Notes under the pieces: model-generated
What the model was told of the DNA's origin: nothing
The model's database searches: none
The model's input: the letters and a program-made list of their open reading frames with translations, nothing else
Shown here: positions 1-12,325 of the stretch, piece after piece
How positions within the stretch are numbered: position 1 is the first letter of the stretch
Layout of the letters: each line of letters begins with the position of its first letter
Position numbers and translations under genes: made by a program
Assembly (NCBI GenBank): GCA_029721435.1
Contig: CM056576.1
Span: 113,440,666-113,504,665, forward strand
DNA from: Gymnothorax reevesii
Taxonomy: Eukaryota > Chordata > Actinopteri > Anguilliformes > Muraenidae
DNA length: 64,000 nucleotides
Direction: 5' to 3'

Positions 1-2584
1 TTTTCCTCCTCCAAACATGCTGAAATCTTTAGACCAAAATGTGGAAGGTGAAAAAAAGCTTGGTTCCCCAAATGAGACACTAGAGGACAGGGTTGCTTGC
101 CAGTAATTGTAATGCAATGTCATTCGAAGAATTTTTTCAGTGCATCCCTTCCAACTGAAACAATTTTGCGCAAGTTACAATATGTTATTACTTATTCTAT
201 GTGGAAGCGTAGTAAAAGTGGGACAAATTAATCACCATGAAGAAAGAGTTCCAAGGAATGGCTAAAGATATGCACTGGTCATCATGAGAATGCACAGAGA
301 ATGCTCAGGGGCAGATGCCATGCCTTTCACTCTTCAGTAGCGGTCGATGAGAAGTTGATGGGAGGTGATGTCTGTTCAAATTTATTTTTTAAGGTGTATT
401 GCAAAGGTTTTGGTCTGCCAAGGAGAAAGAGTCACTTTGCAAACAGACCTTGATCCTCAATGTGGAACATAGAAGGGATGGTGAAAAAGTGCAAATGAGT
501 TTATGAGATTAAGCCCAAATGCATTACAGACATTGTCGTTTGTATACAAAGCATACATTAAAACTTGGAGAGGAACAATAGAAATGTCAGTGAATGTAAA
601 TGTTCATAAATACCAGTATATGAATCAAATAAACTTTTTTTAAATCAAAATGTAAATTTCTTCAGAGAAATGTAATGCTATTGAGGTACTTGATAAAAAA
701 AATTGGAATTCAAAATGAAACTATTTGAATAACTTAGATCTGTAAAACAGATGGACATTTGCGGCCATCTGAAATAGATTTAGAACAGCAAATCCTTGCA
801 AACTGTCCCCATGGGCATTTCAGCAGTTGTAGGCAAATTCCTTCTCAGAGCCCTAAATACCATGCTAATTCTCATTGAAATGCCTCTGAGCTCAACATTT
901 TTATCCCTTTTTACCTCGTGGAAAGAATTTATTGTCAACAAGTCTGATTAGTCTGATTGGCTCGCTGTTACACCGCATAGATCCCAGCAGGACGATTTGC
1001 ACTTGGAATCCTGATGTTAACGCACCTGCCAGTCAGGATATTCACTCTACACTGCACAAGGTGCAGTACAAAATCCAGGGCTGGTCACCAGAGGGACGCA
1101 TTTTTTTTATTATCAACAAGTAGTCTTTTGTCTGGTTGGCATCTTGGGTGCATATCCATGTGTAACCATAATTACAAATGTGGGACAGATACTGTATAGC
1201 CTCCTGGTCATATTGGGGTAAGTCTATTGCCACTTGTTCAGTGTAGTGTAGACAAATAACACAGAATTACCATTTTAAAACTAGTTATACGGTATGTAAA
1301 CGAATGAGAGAGCCTCAAAAAAAGAAATTTGAAGAAGCCAAAGTCTCATTTGACCACTGACTGTAATGTTTAACTCATTCCCATTTACCTGGTGGAAAAT
1401 TGTGATGGACTAGAGGATCTATGTGCACTGATGAGCCAAATTATTAAAACCATTTAGAGACGAAGCGAATAATGTTGATTATTTTGTAACAATGGCGCAT
1501 GTCAAGTTCTCCTTAGATGATAAGTGAATAAACATTTCTTTTAGCTGATGAGTTAGATGTGGGAGAAATGGAACTGGAGCGACTTTTCCCAGGCTTAAAT
1601 CGTTATGGCCAGTGGAGTGGGCTGTTGCATCTCCCCCAGGGGCAGTTCCTTGGGGGTGTTTCCAGTCAGAAGTGGTGAGTACTTATTGACCATGTTCCAA
1701 GGAGGGGCTAACCAATGTGCTGGAAACTGCGTGTTAGGCATGCAATGCTAATCAAAGCTATGTATACACCCTGCAATGTAGTCACAGTGCCTTGCAGCAA
1801 TAGACAAGCTGTCATGCCCATTATCCCCCCAATCCACCACCAAAAGTGCCTACCATGGGCATGGGTGTTGAAAGTGTTTAGCAAGTCTCTTTTCTTTTAC
1901 ATCATGTGCATCCGCTGGGTATGAGTAAGATGGCATCAAAATGCACTGTGAATAGAAGACAAGCTTAGAAAGGGACTGTGATACTCTGGGAAATTCTCTA
2001 CTGTGGAAGCTTGGGTGCAGGAATTCAAGTGGACGACACTTTGACAGAGCTGTTTGGTGGCATGAGGGGGACTTACCTGATATTAGCCACGTGTTTTTAA
2101 CGTTGTGGCTGATCAGTGTTTATATTGTAATAAAAATCACAAGGCATCAAATCATTCAGCACAAATAATACTTAGTAATAGTATTATTTTCTTGGACCTT
2201 CCTTTAGTGACTTCTACTGGTTTTTAGAATGAGAGAAATGCGCCAAGAAACATATTTTGGGTTTGTAATCTTGGAATTAGAGAAAATGGATTGATGTAAA
2301 AAAGAGAAAAACAAAAGAAATGTCTCTCCTTTCAGAGAACTAAAAGGGAAAATCAGCATTTTCTCGTCATAAAAGTTTTTTTTTTTTCATTTGGAATAGA
2401 GATAAAGTTCAGTTCAGGTAAATGCAAAATATAAATTTAAATTCAACGAATAAGTAAATTATGCTGAATTATGAGGATGTTTATTCATGAACAACAATAT
2501 TACTTACTGGAAAAGGTGACCAGGAACTATTGTCCTTAAGTAAATACCAGGACTGGCTCAGCTGTGGAAGCTTCCTCTTTTTAG
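1..2584. other. Unassigned AT-rich DNA
   Basis: No convincing gene or mobile element is visible. All open frames are under 70 codons and look like chance frames. A short T run lies near 2378-2388. Confidence 0.6.
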
Positions 2585-3256
2585 CTTGCCGGCTCTATGG
2601 GCCGATAAGCTATTGTCGTGGTGCGGCGTCCGTCGTCCAGAACATTTTTTATCTTTTTTTGGCTTGATGAATTTTCGTGTAAATTTGCAATAACATACTA
2701 CTAGACCATATTTCCAGGCTCTTTTCTCAGATTTTTGATTGAATCATTTTTTTCCATTTTATGGGCCCTTGAAGTTTTGGCTCCAATGTTAAAGATAGGA
2801 CTGAGAAATATAAAAAAATCATTTCTCAAAAACTTCGGGATTTTTTTTTTTCTATATCAGGCAATCAATTGACCTTGATACTGTCAATGTACAGTGCGAG
2901 AACCATTTTGATTGAATTGACGGAAGTGGTTCTATTGGGGGCGCTGTACTTTATGAATATGCAAGATGGCCTGTGGAGGCCAAATGGTTGCAGATGGAGA
3001 TTAAATTTGTAATATTGACATTTAGGAAGTAATATATGAACTATATTTTGGCTGTGTTAAGTTGACCTGAGATCACCTTGAAAGGTCAAACTTGCCAAAA
3101 CGGTCACAGATGGAGTCTAGGTTTGTATTACAGACATATAGGAAGTCATATATGAACTTTCATTTGGTGACCTTCGTATTGACCTTCAAAGGTCAAATGT
3201 GCCCTAATGAAAATTCAATGACTTGTATCACTAAAACGGTCACAAATGGAGCATAA

Positions 3257-3992
3257 TGCCCATATTCAGAAACAACACTCACCCTCACCCTCCACTCACC
3301 ATATACTGTAGTGTGTACGATTGAAACGTAACTGGAGTGTGAGAAAGACATCGACCTACCACTTACGAGGAAGCGGTCCCACTCCTCGCCAGTTGCTATT
3401 CACAAACGCCTTTCGAGCATAACTGACAGTAGTGGGCACTGGGTACCACAGGCGGTGCGTCGGCTGCTGCAAAGGGACGCTCAATCCTCACCCTTCAGTG
3501 CTGAATGACCTAAACCTGTCGCAGTTTACTTTTCTAGATTAGAAAGTTTCTCAGACTAATTGGTAAAACGATAATCATATTTATTTTTGATAGCCTTGTT
3601 GTACTCAAATTCACCACAGTGCAGTTCGTAAACACTGAAACCAGGAAGTCAGTTAGCAAGTTACCGGCATCGTTATCATCATTAGAGTTAAAATTTGCAT
3701 AGTTGCGATTGCGTCGAGCTCGTGGCTGTAAATGATCCAGAGTTTCTAATGTTTGTAAGCACCTGAAAGCCATGACAATGAAATACCGGCGCAAGTTAGT
3801 GCGGCTCAAGGGAGATGTTCCCTGCACTGAACCTTCACTCAGAAAGAGACGCTATTTTCAGTGTGAGTGAGCTCTCTGAAAGCAAATGAGTGTTAGGGCA
3901 ACCTCTGACTCATTTAGTACAACTTGACACTAATTAAGTTTTAGTACTTACTCACACTCAATTAGTGAGAGTGTCCTTTCTGAATATGGGCC
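3257..3992. mobile_element. Harbinger-like non-autonomous DNA transposon, TAA target duplication
   Basis: The two ends are inverted copies of one another: GCCCATATTCAGAAA at the left and its complement TTTCTGAATATGGGC at the right, followed inward by similar CACTC-rich sequence. The element is flanked on both sides by TAA (3254-3256 and 3993-3995), as expected for the TWA target duplications of PIF/Harbinger elements. It interrupts a tandem repeat, so the empty site is easy to recognise. A 97-codon minus-strand frame inside (3534-3827) has no recognised domain. Confidence 0.7.
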
Positions 3993-4365
3993 TAAGTTTG
4001 TGTTACTGACATCTAGGAAGTTGCAGTTGAACTTTCATTTGGTGACATTCAACTTGCCTGTCAGCGACCTTTGAGGGTCAAACTCCACAGTGAAATTACA
4101 ATGACTTGTATCACCAAAATGGTGACAGATTGTGCCTAGGTTTGTATAGAGACATTAAGAAAGTCATATATGAAGTCCATTTGTGACCACAACTTCACAT
4201 TCTGTGACCTTTAAAGTTCACAATTGACATATTGAATACATATTGACATATTTTAATGACTTGTATCACCAAAACTACTTCAGAGCTTAGAATTGTATAA
4301 CAGAAAGTCTTATAAATCAATGTGAACTTTTATTTAGTGACCTTGACATTGATTATCCCCCGCCG

Positions 4366-4463
4366 CATGATTAGCGCAAAGCGGGGGATATAGCATTGGG
4401 CTCCATCCGTCCGTACGTACATCTGTCCGTACCGACACATAAAATTGAGGCGGCGGGGGATAT
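4366..4463. repeat. Hairpin with GC-rich stem
   Basis: TATCCCCCGCCGC at the left is matched by its exact complement GCGGCGGGGGATA about 85 bases on. The loop holds CCGTCC-type repeats. It sits at the right edge of the tandem-array repeat and may be one of its ends. Confidence 0.6.
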
Positions 4464-4470
4464 TGCCATG

Positions 4471-6729
4471 TTAGTGGCAGACAATTGTTTTCATTGATTC
4501 AAATGTCACACTTTACATGAAATTTTCATAACTTATATCATCGCTGTAAGACTACAGGACCCTTGGTCCTATTTTTGGAATATTTGTTATTGTTGAAATT
4601 CTGGGAGTGCTCACTAATGTAAGTGGAGTCCAACACCGAGCCTGGAATGCATGTTTCTGTGGTGGGGGAAAGGAATGATGCAGATGGAGGGGACTGAGCA
4701 TTTGGGGATGAACAGGGAGAAAGAGACAAAGTGAGGGATGAAGCTCTATAGAGGAGATATAAGTGAATTCATATAAGTGAATGAAGCTGTTTCACTCTTA
4801 TCTCACGTCGAAGCGTTTGTGTTGCACATCAGTTTCCTAAATATCCCAATCAGTGCCCGAGATCAGGTTCCATTGTCCATTCTAATTCAGACATCTTGCC
4901 TTGCCTTTAGACCAAAAGGGAAGTGTTTTCCTTCAGGGGCAAAAAGCAATCTGACAAAGTCAAGGTCTCTTTATGCTGTTAAATACGTGAAGTGGATGGG
5001 CAGCTGTTAAAGACTCATGAATAAAATTCTGTAGCAGAGCCTGTAATTTCCCCACAGCTGCGGATCTATCCACAAATATGTGAAGCCTGGTCTGAAAAAC
5101 ATCAGGTCAGTACAAGTCATTAAATCACTGAGGCACGACCTTCTTGCACAGTTTTTGGCTTTATCTATGGGTCACATAACTGGATATAAATTTTAAATTC
5201 ACTAAATCCCATCAGTTCACTGCTGCTCCCCTTACCAGTGTTTACACAGAAAAACTGGCTCCAGCCAGAATGTGTCAGCCCATTTACAAGCTGCACTGCA
5301 GAATCACAAGCTAGAGTTCTGCGGCATGACATACATTAATACAAACCAGTGATCGACAGATTACTGCTAAACTGATAGGGTTACTCTCTTCACACAGAGA
5401 TCAGAAGCTCTCACTCATCTCCAGAATGATGTTTGTGCTACGAGTTGTGGTTACCTGTCCACATCACCGGCTGTACAGGTTAGTTGAGCTGGTGGTTATG
5501 TTGATGCTGAACTGGTTACTGTAGCATACGTCTGTATTCTCTGCTTATCACCACAGTTAGTACCAGAGTGTTCAGAGAAAATCTCATTGGCTGCGAGCGA
5601 AGGGGGAAAAATCTTTTTGCGTTAGATCTCGTTGTTTATACGAACTTAGCCAAACTGAATATCGAATGTAATGTTGGTTAAATCGGTTTGGCTCAGTGCT
5701 GTAGCAGGCTCGTTAAGTGCCACTCACATAACTAAGTTCACGTAACTTAGCTAGGTGGCGTGCGCGCAATACTTTTTTCTAAACCATTATGTAACAGTAG
5801 TTTGTTGGCTAGCCAGCAAACGTTGGCTAAATACTCAGATGACTGAATATATGAATCGTTGCTCATTCAGCCACAAATGTAGGTCACTCAGAGACTAAGC
5901 AGAGCGATGTAGTTTGCACAGTGCTAACATACAGTGAGCGCAAACTGAAAAATACGTTTGCTTTAAAGTAAATGACGCAATTCAGTTATGCATTAAACAG
6001 AATCCTATACTTTCGGTCGTGACATGAGAAAGTTATGAAATTCAAGTAAAGTCTGGGTTTGTTACGAGCTTTAATCGCAAAATTTACGCAACTCCCTTTA
6101 TAAACCTATGGCTAAAATAAACTGCATTTCATTTATGTAATAAGGATGGACTTGGAATTTATTGACAGTGTGCATAATCTCAATTTGCCTTTTTTAATGT
6201 CAAGTTTGTTCTTATAAATCAGAAATCTGCAAAGAAAGTGACATGCATATCTTTTTTGTGCCGACGCACTGTTTATAAATGAGGTCCAGGTTTGGATTTT
6301 TTCCACATCTGCCCACTGCTTGGTGGGACTAGAGGTGGTCTGGCTCGGTGATCTTGCACTGCACATCGGTCTCACAACACATTTTACCTGAACTGGATAG
6401 TAGCACAATCTGCTCTCGATGAGAGCGTAAGCTGAGATATGGCAACATACAGCTGCACCGAGTCATAATTTTCTCAGTAGTCCTGAATATGATTGGACTT
6501 ACCAGTTTTTGCGACTTGGAAACCTTAAGTAGTAAATTGCAGTAGATAAGGGTTTTTGAAAAGCAAATGGAAACAAGATTGTACCTTGAGGCATTAAAAT
6601 AATTGCGACAACAGCCTCTTGGCAGGTCATTCCCCACAGAGGCCCTCAGGCCCCCAGTCTTCTGCTGCAAGTAAGGTTCACCAAGCAAACCAGGCAGCTG
6701 GGAGAGAGCAAAGAACTGCTTTAAAGCAT
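4471..6729. other. Unassigned DNA
   Basis: No gene is supported. The one notable piece is 6213-6290, which is about 70 percent similar by eye to 25441-25520 (see findings). Confidence 0.5.
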
Positions 6730-6734
6730 CTGGA

Positions 6735-7931
6735 TGTTGGGTTTTACGAAATGAACCAACAGCGAAAACCAGTAGAATACAAAAAGGAGGCTTTATTTCT
6801 GAAAGGGGAAACCCCCCAACAGAGCTGGCAACAGTACAATGTCCGCAATCCAAAATCAGAGGCTAATGGGCGATATCCAGTGTCATACACAGGGCACCAA
6901 TCACAAAAATCGTAGTCAGACAAAAGAGGTCAAAAAACAAGAATGCGGCAAAACTCTGTGTCAAGGGCAGTCCAGTCCGAAAGATAAATCACTATGAATC
7001 AAGGCGAAAGAAGCGTGGCACAGGAAACAAGGAAGAACGATCTGACAAGGGAGTGAATCAAACAGACATCTTGAATACATATCCGGATGAACGAATGATC
7101 AGGGAAAACAGGTTCAAACAATGGTACAATAATCATGGAGTGACACATTAGGAATTAACTAATCACATGAATTTGGTCGTAGCCAAAACGCAGACAGGGA
7201 TAACAAGACAAACCTATGGACAGACAAACAGCTCCAGTCAAAGAGTACTAAAAGTGCATAGTTTAGAGAAAGGAAAGCACAAAGCATTTGTGGAGACCCA
7301 CAGAAAATCGCAGCAGAGATAATAGGGAAAGGCAAGGAGGCGGAGACTAGAATAGGGCAACTGCTGAGAGATCGTTAGTCAATTAATAAGTGCAGCTATA
7401 CAATCCCGAGTGCTTGTTAGTAAGTAAGTCAAAATATACAAGGTTACTGTGGGTTAGTAATTAGCGAAAACAGCAAACCATTAGTATGTGTTAGTAAGAT
7501 AGTAAAAGAGAGAGGAAGGAAGAACACGAGATAATGAAAGAAGATTGAAACCCAGAAACCAATAAATCACCCGAATGAGTGGCACGCAAGACAAGGGACC
7601 GTGAGCAAAGATACACACATGACAAGACGGGGGAGACAAAGTGCAAAGCATGGAAAAGAAACATGGCATGGGAATATGAAACATGGCTATGAAAACAAAA
7701 CATGGCATGGAGACAATGAGAACTAAAACATGAAAATAATTAAACAAGAAATCCTAAATACCAAATACACAATACATGATCTAAGAATAGTCAGACGAAA
7801 GCAGTGGTCACTAAACACAAGAATCTATCCAACATGGCACTAGGCCAGGCACAGAACTTGAACTAGACATGAGAATGGGCAAAAACATGGTGCACGGACA
7901 TGGCAAAGACAGAAAATGCAGGATCACAACA
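6735..7931 (-). mobile_element. Solo-LTR-like element, copy 1
   Basis: Read on the minus strand the element starts TGTTGTGATCCTG and ends CCCAACA, so it has the TG...CA ends of an LTR with a five-base terminal inversion (TGTTG/CAACA). It is flanked by a perfect 5-bp duplication, CTGGA on the plus strand, at 6730-6734 and 7932-7936. The minus strand is pyrimidine-rich, and an AATAAAGCC poly(A) signal lies near the 3' end (about 6790). It shares its start, a GACTACGATTTTTGTG block and the poly(A) region with 32574-33813. No gag or pol frame is present, so it is a solo LTR or a non-autonomous LTR unit. Confidence 0.75.
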
Positions 7932-7936
7932 CTGGA

Positions 7937-10900
7937 GTGCTGAAACAGAGCAGTGTGCTCTCTGGGGCACTAGCTTGTAGGATACTCACAGCACTGACTT
8001 GTTGGTCTTTCATGCGCAGTAGCTTTTGCTCTGCTTGCTGCATTCGTTGAACAGCCAGTAGAATACATCAATTTCCTAATAAGGTGTTCTGCAGGGAGAG
8101 CATACAAGCAATATTAAACTCCTCCAAGTCACCCCCAGCCTAATGACCCCACATTCCAATCCCCTCAACTCATATCATCTTCGAGCAAAATGTCAACATA
8201 GACTGTAAATTTGGAACAGCTTCAATGAAGAGCAACCCAGTGTTCAGTTATGAACTCGGGGCAATGGATACTCAAATCTAGGCCATAAGGCAAGTAGTGC
8301 AGCTAGTTGTCTTTCATTGCTGAGAGTCTATTCCCCTGATTGAAAGATGTTCCTTTCACCTTTTGTCTCAGAGCTCCTGACCTAGGCTGTGTCCGAATAG
8401 TCCAAAAATTAAATCCTATCCACTAATTCCGAGCCACTTCTCTTTTCACCTTTGTGGAAAATGTCATGAGGTAAAGGAAAGGTGTAAAAGGAAATTTTTA
8501 ACGGCTCAGAAAGACAATGGCATTGCGAAGAGATTCCAAATGCATTTACGCTAGGCAAGGTGATCATGTGACCCTTGCCGGTCATGTACATTTTCTTTCA
8601 CGATTGGCCGGATGAATGGTCGTTGCTTTAAATATTGCTGCAGTGAGAAATTGTGGGATAGCGGTATCTTATCTAAAGTGCTGAGATTGCACAGATCCTA
8701 AAACAAGTTCTTGAAATAATTTGGTCTCTAAAAATCAGGCATTCATTAAGAATTTGGGCATGACTGAGCTCATTTTTTTTTCATCTGAGAAGGATCTAAT
8801 ATGACCTGTGGCTAATTGAGACAGAGTGACTTGCACATGACACTTACTGGAAATGCGTTAATATCAAAAATCCCCAGTACAATGAAATTGTGACAAACCA
8901 ATTTGACAGCTGGAAGTATGAAATATTCCCCCATCCCCCATTCCATTCTAAAGTCAGAGGAAAGGTGGAGTAGATACGCATTTACCATGCTATCCCAAAA
9001 AAGTGACAAAACAGCAGCAGCCTGTGTATGTGTGTGTGTGTGTGTGTGTGCGTATAAGTGTTTGTGTTTGTGTGGGGAAACTCCCTCTGTACTTGTTGTT
9101 CTGCCAGGACATTCCCAGCACCTGAAGGGAAACTGTATAACTACAGACTGTATGGACTGAGATTACTCTCATGACACCCCTTGACTTTACTTGGGCTCGG
9201 GGAATGCCATTTCAGCACACAGAAACTTAGTTCCTTGGCATCGCCATTTTTATCACTTTGGAACCAGTGTCTGCAGTATTGCCTTACATCCAAGTCATTC
9301 ACAAAGCGTATGAGACAGTAACAAGTCTGCTCCTGATTCTTTCGCAAAACATTTCTTCGTCGTCAAAATGGCACATTAGCTCAACAAATCTGTACACGGG
9401 AAGACAATAAAACAAAATAAAAATAAAACGATGAGCATACCTTTACCTGAAGGATAAAACAATTTACTCCTCATTTTCACTATAAAGGAAAATATGTAAA
9501 ATACTCACTATAGTGTGCTCATAAAATGAACTTAACATGTTTTCTTAATTTGATGATATATTAAGTTGAAGTACTGACTTCACTGACAACAATGTAACAG
9601 CCTTTATTTTCCTTTCTAACATTTCCCATTTCTCCCCATAGCATTTGTTCATGGTTAGGTCTGTGTGATCTTGCTCGTGTGCTTATTTTTCCTAACCAAA
9701 TTGTGGTGCTACTTCTGCTCTGAGTCCGCGCTTCAGCCAATCAGACTGTACCTACCTGGAATTGTAAGACAATCAGACTGTACGTAACTGGAATTTTCCC
9801 CTAACTATGTTGTGATAAATAATCTGGTATCCTGCCCTCAGCCCATTTTGAAACTCCGAGTGGGTAGATAAGACACACACTGGTTGGCAAACACAGCGTG
9901 CCGTGGAAGCATGCAAGCATGGATCAATTGTACTAAAATTAGATTCTACCTAGCCTAAAAAGTCTTGACATCCTACTAAAAAGTTCCAGAGACTCAATGA
10001 AATTCCTGTAAATATTGGAGGAGCATTTGAAAGCTGGAGGCGGCTGCAGCCCATAAAATTTTAAGATGGATGCAGAATTTGCTAATGCCCTCCAGCTAAT
10101 CTTAGCTAATCAAGCTAATTTATCATGGCAACTACCATGTATTTATCCGTCTTATCCGATCAAAGCCATATAGGCCTATCTATGTCAGAAAAGTAAATTC
10201 AATTTTTTTACTGAATCAATGTTTTCAAGTTCAGCTAGCATTTGATTGCGAGCTAGAAAGCTAGCTTTATATTTTTGTTAAACGATGTAGCTACCGACAA
10301 CCTACAGTTAAATGTCAGTGCTTGCCGGCCAAAGACTGAAGAAAGTTTGTTCTTTGTCAGCAAATGTTACAATTTCTAAGCAATCCGCCCAACATGGTTT
10401 GTCAGTTAGCATACGGCTGGTCGTCTTCGGTTTATCTCAAGCAGTGATTTATTTGTTGTTTGACTGGTATTTTGGTTTGGTTAGACAGTATTAGCATGAC
10501 TTTAAGTTTTATGTTTGTAGGAAAAGGTTATGAGAAGTGAAGCTTTTTGCTAAGCACAGTTTGACTTCTGTAAGTGGGTTTCCATATGTAAAAACTGATG
10601 GGTATATATCAATTAAAGTACACTTGAAGAGGCTCCCACAAGTTCACATGGTTTCAGTGGCTTTAACCTTTCAATTGCATGAGCTTCGAGTTTGGGAGTG
10701 GGTAGGGGGAGATCCCTCTCTCCAATATTTTTCATTTGGACAGCAGTACCCATTTTAAACACTTGCCGTCAGAGGCATAAAAGCCTCGCAGCTTTTAATG
10801 CACAATTCACTGCACAAACAATTGGGTTCACCTTTGGAGCAAATATGATGGGAATTTAGTTCATTTTGAATGCAAATATGATTCTCATATGGTATTTGCA

Positions 10901-11994
10901 GATGTAATAAAATACAGTGAAAAAGTTGTGAACTATAAAATTTACTGCACATTCTGTATGGATTTGCAAAAGTAGACAAATATTAGGCAAGTATTCTTTA
11001 CAGTTTCGCATTAAGGGTTGCCAGATATACTTTATGTGAAAACACAAATGTGTTATATACCACCTTCACTAACTTCACTAATGGTAAACAGGTTATTTTT
11101 ATGTCTATTCTGGAACCGGCCCGGGTGGTGCTAGTGAGTGACGTTTTCAAATGACACCTGGTAATGTGCCTCAAAAATGAAGTTTTATTATGGCAGCAAA
11201 TGGGTTATTCATGCTGGAGGTTGACAAGGCTGGGCATGGAGGCAAACCTGACATACTGCCCCCCATCTGGGGCAACTTTGCACACCACAAACACAAAGCC
11301 CAATCCATTCATCCACACACCCATGCATGTGAACCACCACGCACACGTACACACAGACAAGCAATAATTACAAAACAGTAAACCGTACAGTATTTACGCA
11401 ATCAGAATTACAAAAAAGATAAACATGCGCAGATACCAAATAAAGACATCCACAAAGAAATGCATAATTTCACACTGAATAATCCCATCATTCTGAACCC
11501 CTGCAGAATTTCATAACCAATGCAAACAGATACGGCACGGCGCAGATTTATTACAAGTGGCTTCATGCAATCATTATTTTCAGAACAATTTTCATAGCAA
11601 ATCCAATATAAACCTTGAGAGCTAATCAGAGAGTCACCTGCATTAAATTAAAGGTTGCCTTCCAGTTAACACTTGCGGTGGGCAGTCATTCAATCAATCG
11701 TTGTGCTAGGAGACATGCAGTGCGGATATTTTGTGAGACAATGTAGCTAATGTCATGTGGGATCTATGGGGCATATTTTGACCCAATTCTACTCAAAAAG
11801 CACGTGACTTAGGAAAAATTAATCCAGAGTTTCATGCTCTGTTTGATTTTTGCATATGTGTGCGTTTGTGTTGGAGTATACGCACTCACACATATTTCAA
11901 TTGGATTTACGGATCTCCACTTCTCAATAAAAAGCAAAGCAACTCTGATTATCTGATCCTTCTGTTGTAGCACCAATCAAAAGCAAAGAAACTA
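7937..11994. other. Unassigned DNA with a TG microsatellite
   Basis: No gene is supported. A (TG)n tract lies near 9026-9052. A small local duplication of CAATCAGACTGTAC occurs at about 9738 and 9772. Open frames here are short. Confidence 0.55.
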
Positions 11995-11995
11995 G

Positions 11996-12325
11996 AATAA
12001 CCAAAAAATTTTAGGTATTCCAGGCACTCAGAAAAAATAGTACGGTCCAAATGAAGAATAAAAAGCCTTTATTAAAGCAGGGCGTAACGCCCTGCTGAAG
12101 ACCGTGTAGGTCGGAACATGTTGGCTTTTTAATTTGCTTTAGCCATGCTTTAAAAAGGCTTTTTATTCTAAGGCTTCGTTTGGACCCTACTGTTTTTTCT
12201 GAGTGCCTGGAAGACCTACAATTTTTTGGTTGTCCTCTCGTCCCACTTTTCCAAGCGCACCAGATTTATTCCTTGAACTAAAAGATTTTTTCATCCCATG
12301 AGCGCCTAATATCCTTCTCTTTTAC
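11996..12325. repeat. Foldback repeat, Penelope-associated type suspected, copy A
   Basis: The left arm (about 11996-12078) and right arm (about 12150-12235) are inverted copies; both carry the CTGAGTGCCTGGAA phrase and an AAAAAATTTT-like box, in opposite orientation. The centre (12089-12125) holds a degenerate hammerhead-like core. From 12086 onward the sequence is the same family as 24713-24940, down to the shared CATCCCATGAGCGCCTAATAT. Inverted and partial terminal repeats with hammerhead motifs are known for Penelope-like retroelements, but no Penelope reverse transcriptase is in the window, so the family is inferred. Confidence 0.55.
12089..12125 (+). ncRNA. Degenerate hammerhead-like motif
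   Basis: This aligns with the better motif at 24720-24756. CTGCTGA stands where CTGATGA is required, GGAAC where GAAAC is required, and GTT where the cleavage triplet is GTC. Stem II (GACC/GGTC) and the GCC/GGC outer pairs are kept. With the core bases changed it is predicted to be inactive. Confidence 0.4.

Larger units (their letters stand above)
2585..4470. repeat. Dispersed repeat with an internal 135-155 bp tandem array
   Basis: From about 2940 to 4360 the same phrases recur: a CTTGTATCAC-AAAAC-GTCACAGATGGAG box, then AGGTTTGTATTACAGACAT-TAGGAAGTCATATATGAACTT, then a GACCTT-AAAGGTCAAA box. Spacing between recurrences is about 135-155 bp once the 736-bp insertion at 3257-3992 is removed, giving four to five diverged units. 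The left side (around 2590-2635) and right side (around 4365-4465) carry CGTCCGTCGTCC and CCGTCCGTACGTAC stretches of a kind I associate with long non-coding repeats in fish. No protein is encoded. Confidence 0.65.

Noticed and set aside
6329..6853. 174-codon frame on the minus strand.
   Set aside because: Runs across the LTR boundary at 6735 and has no recognised domain.
6769..8067. CCAGTAGAATACA occurs at 6769-6781 and 8055-8067, suggesting a 13-bp target duplication.
   Set aside because: The TG...CA ends and perfect CTGGA duplication at 6730-7936 explain the insertion better, and one 13-mer copy lies inside that LTR.
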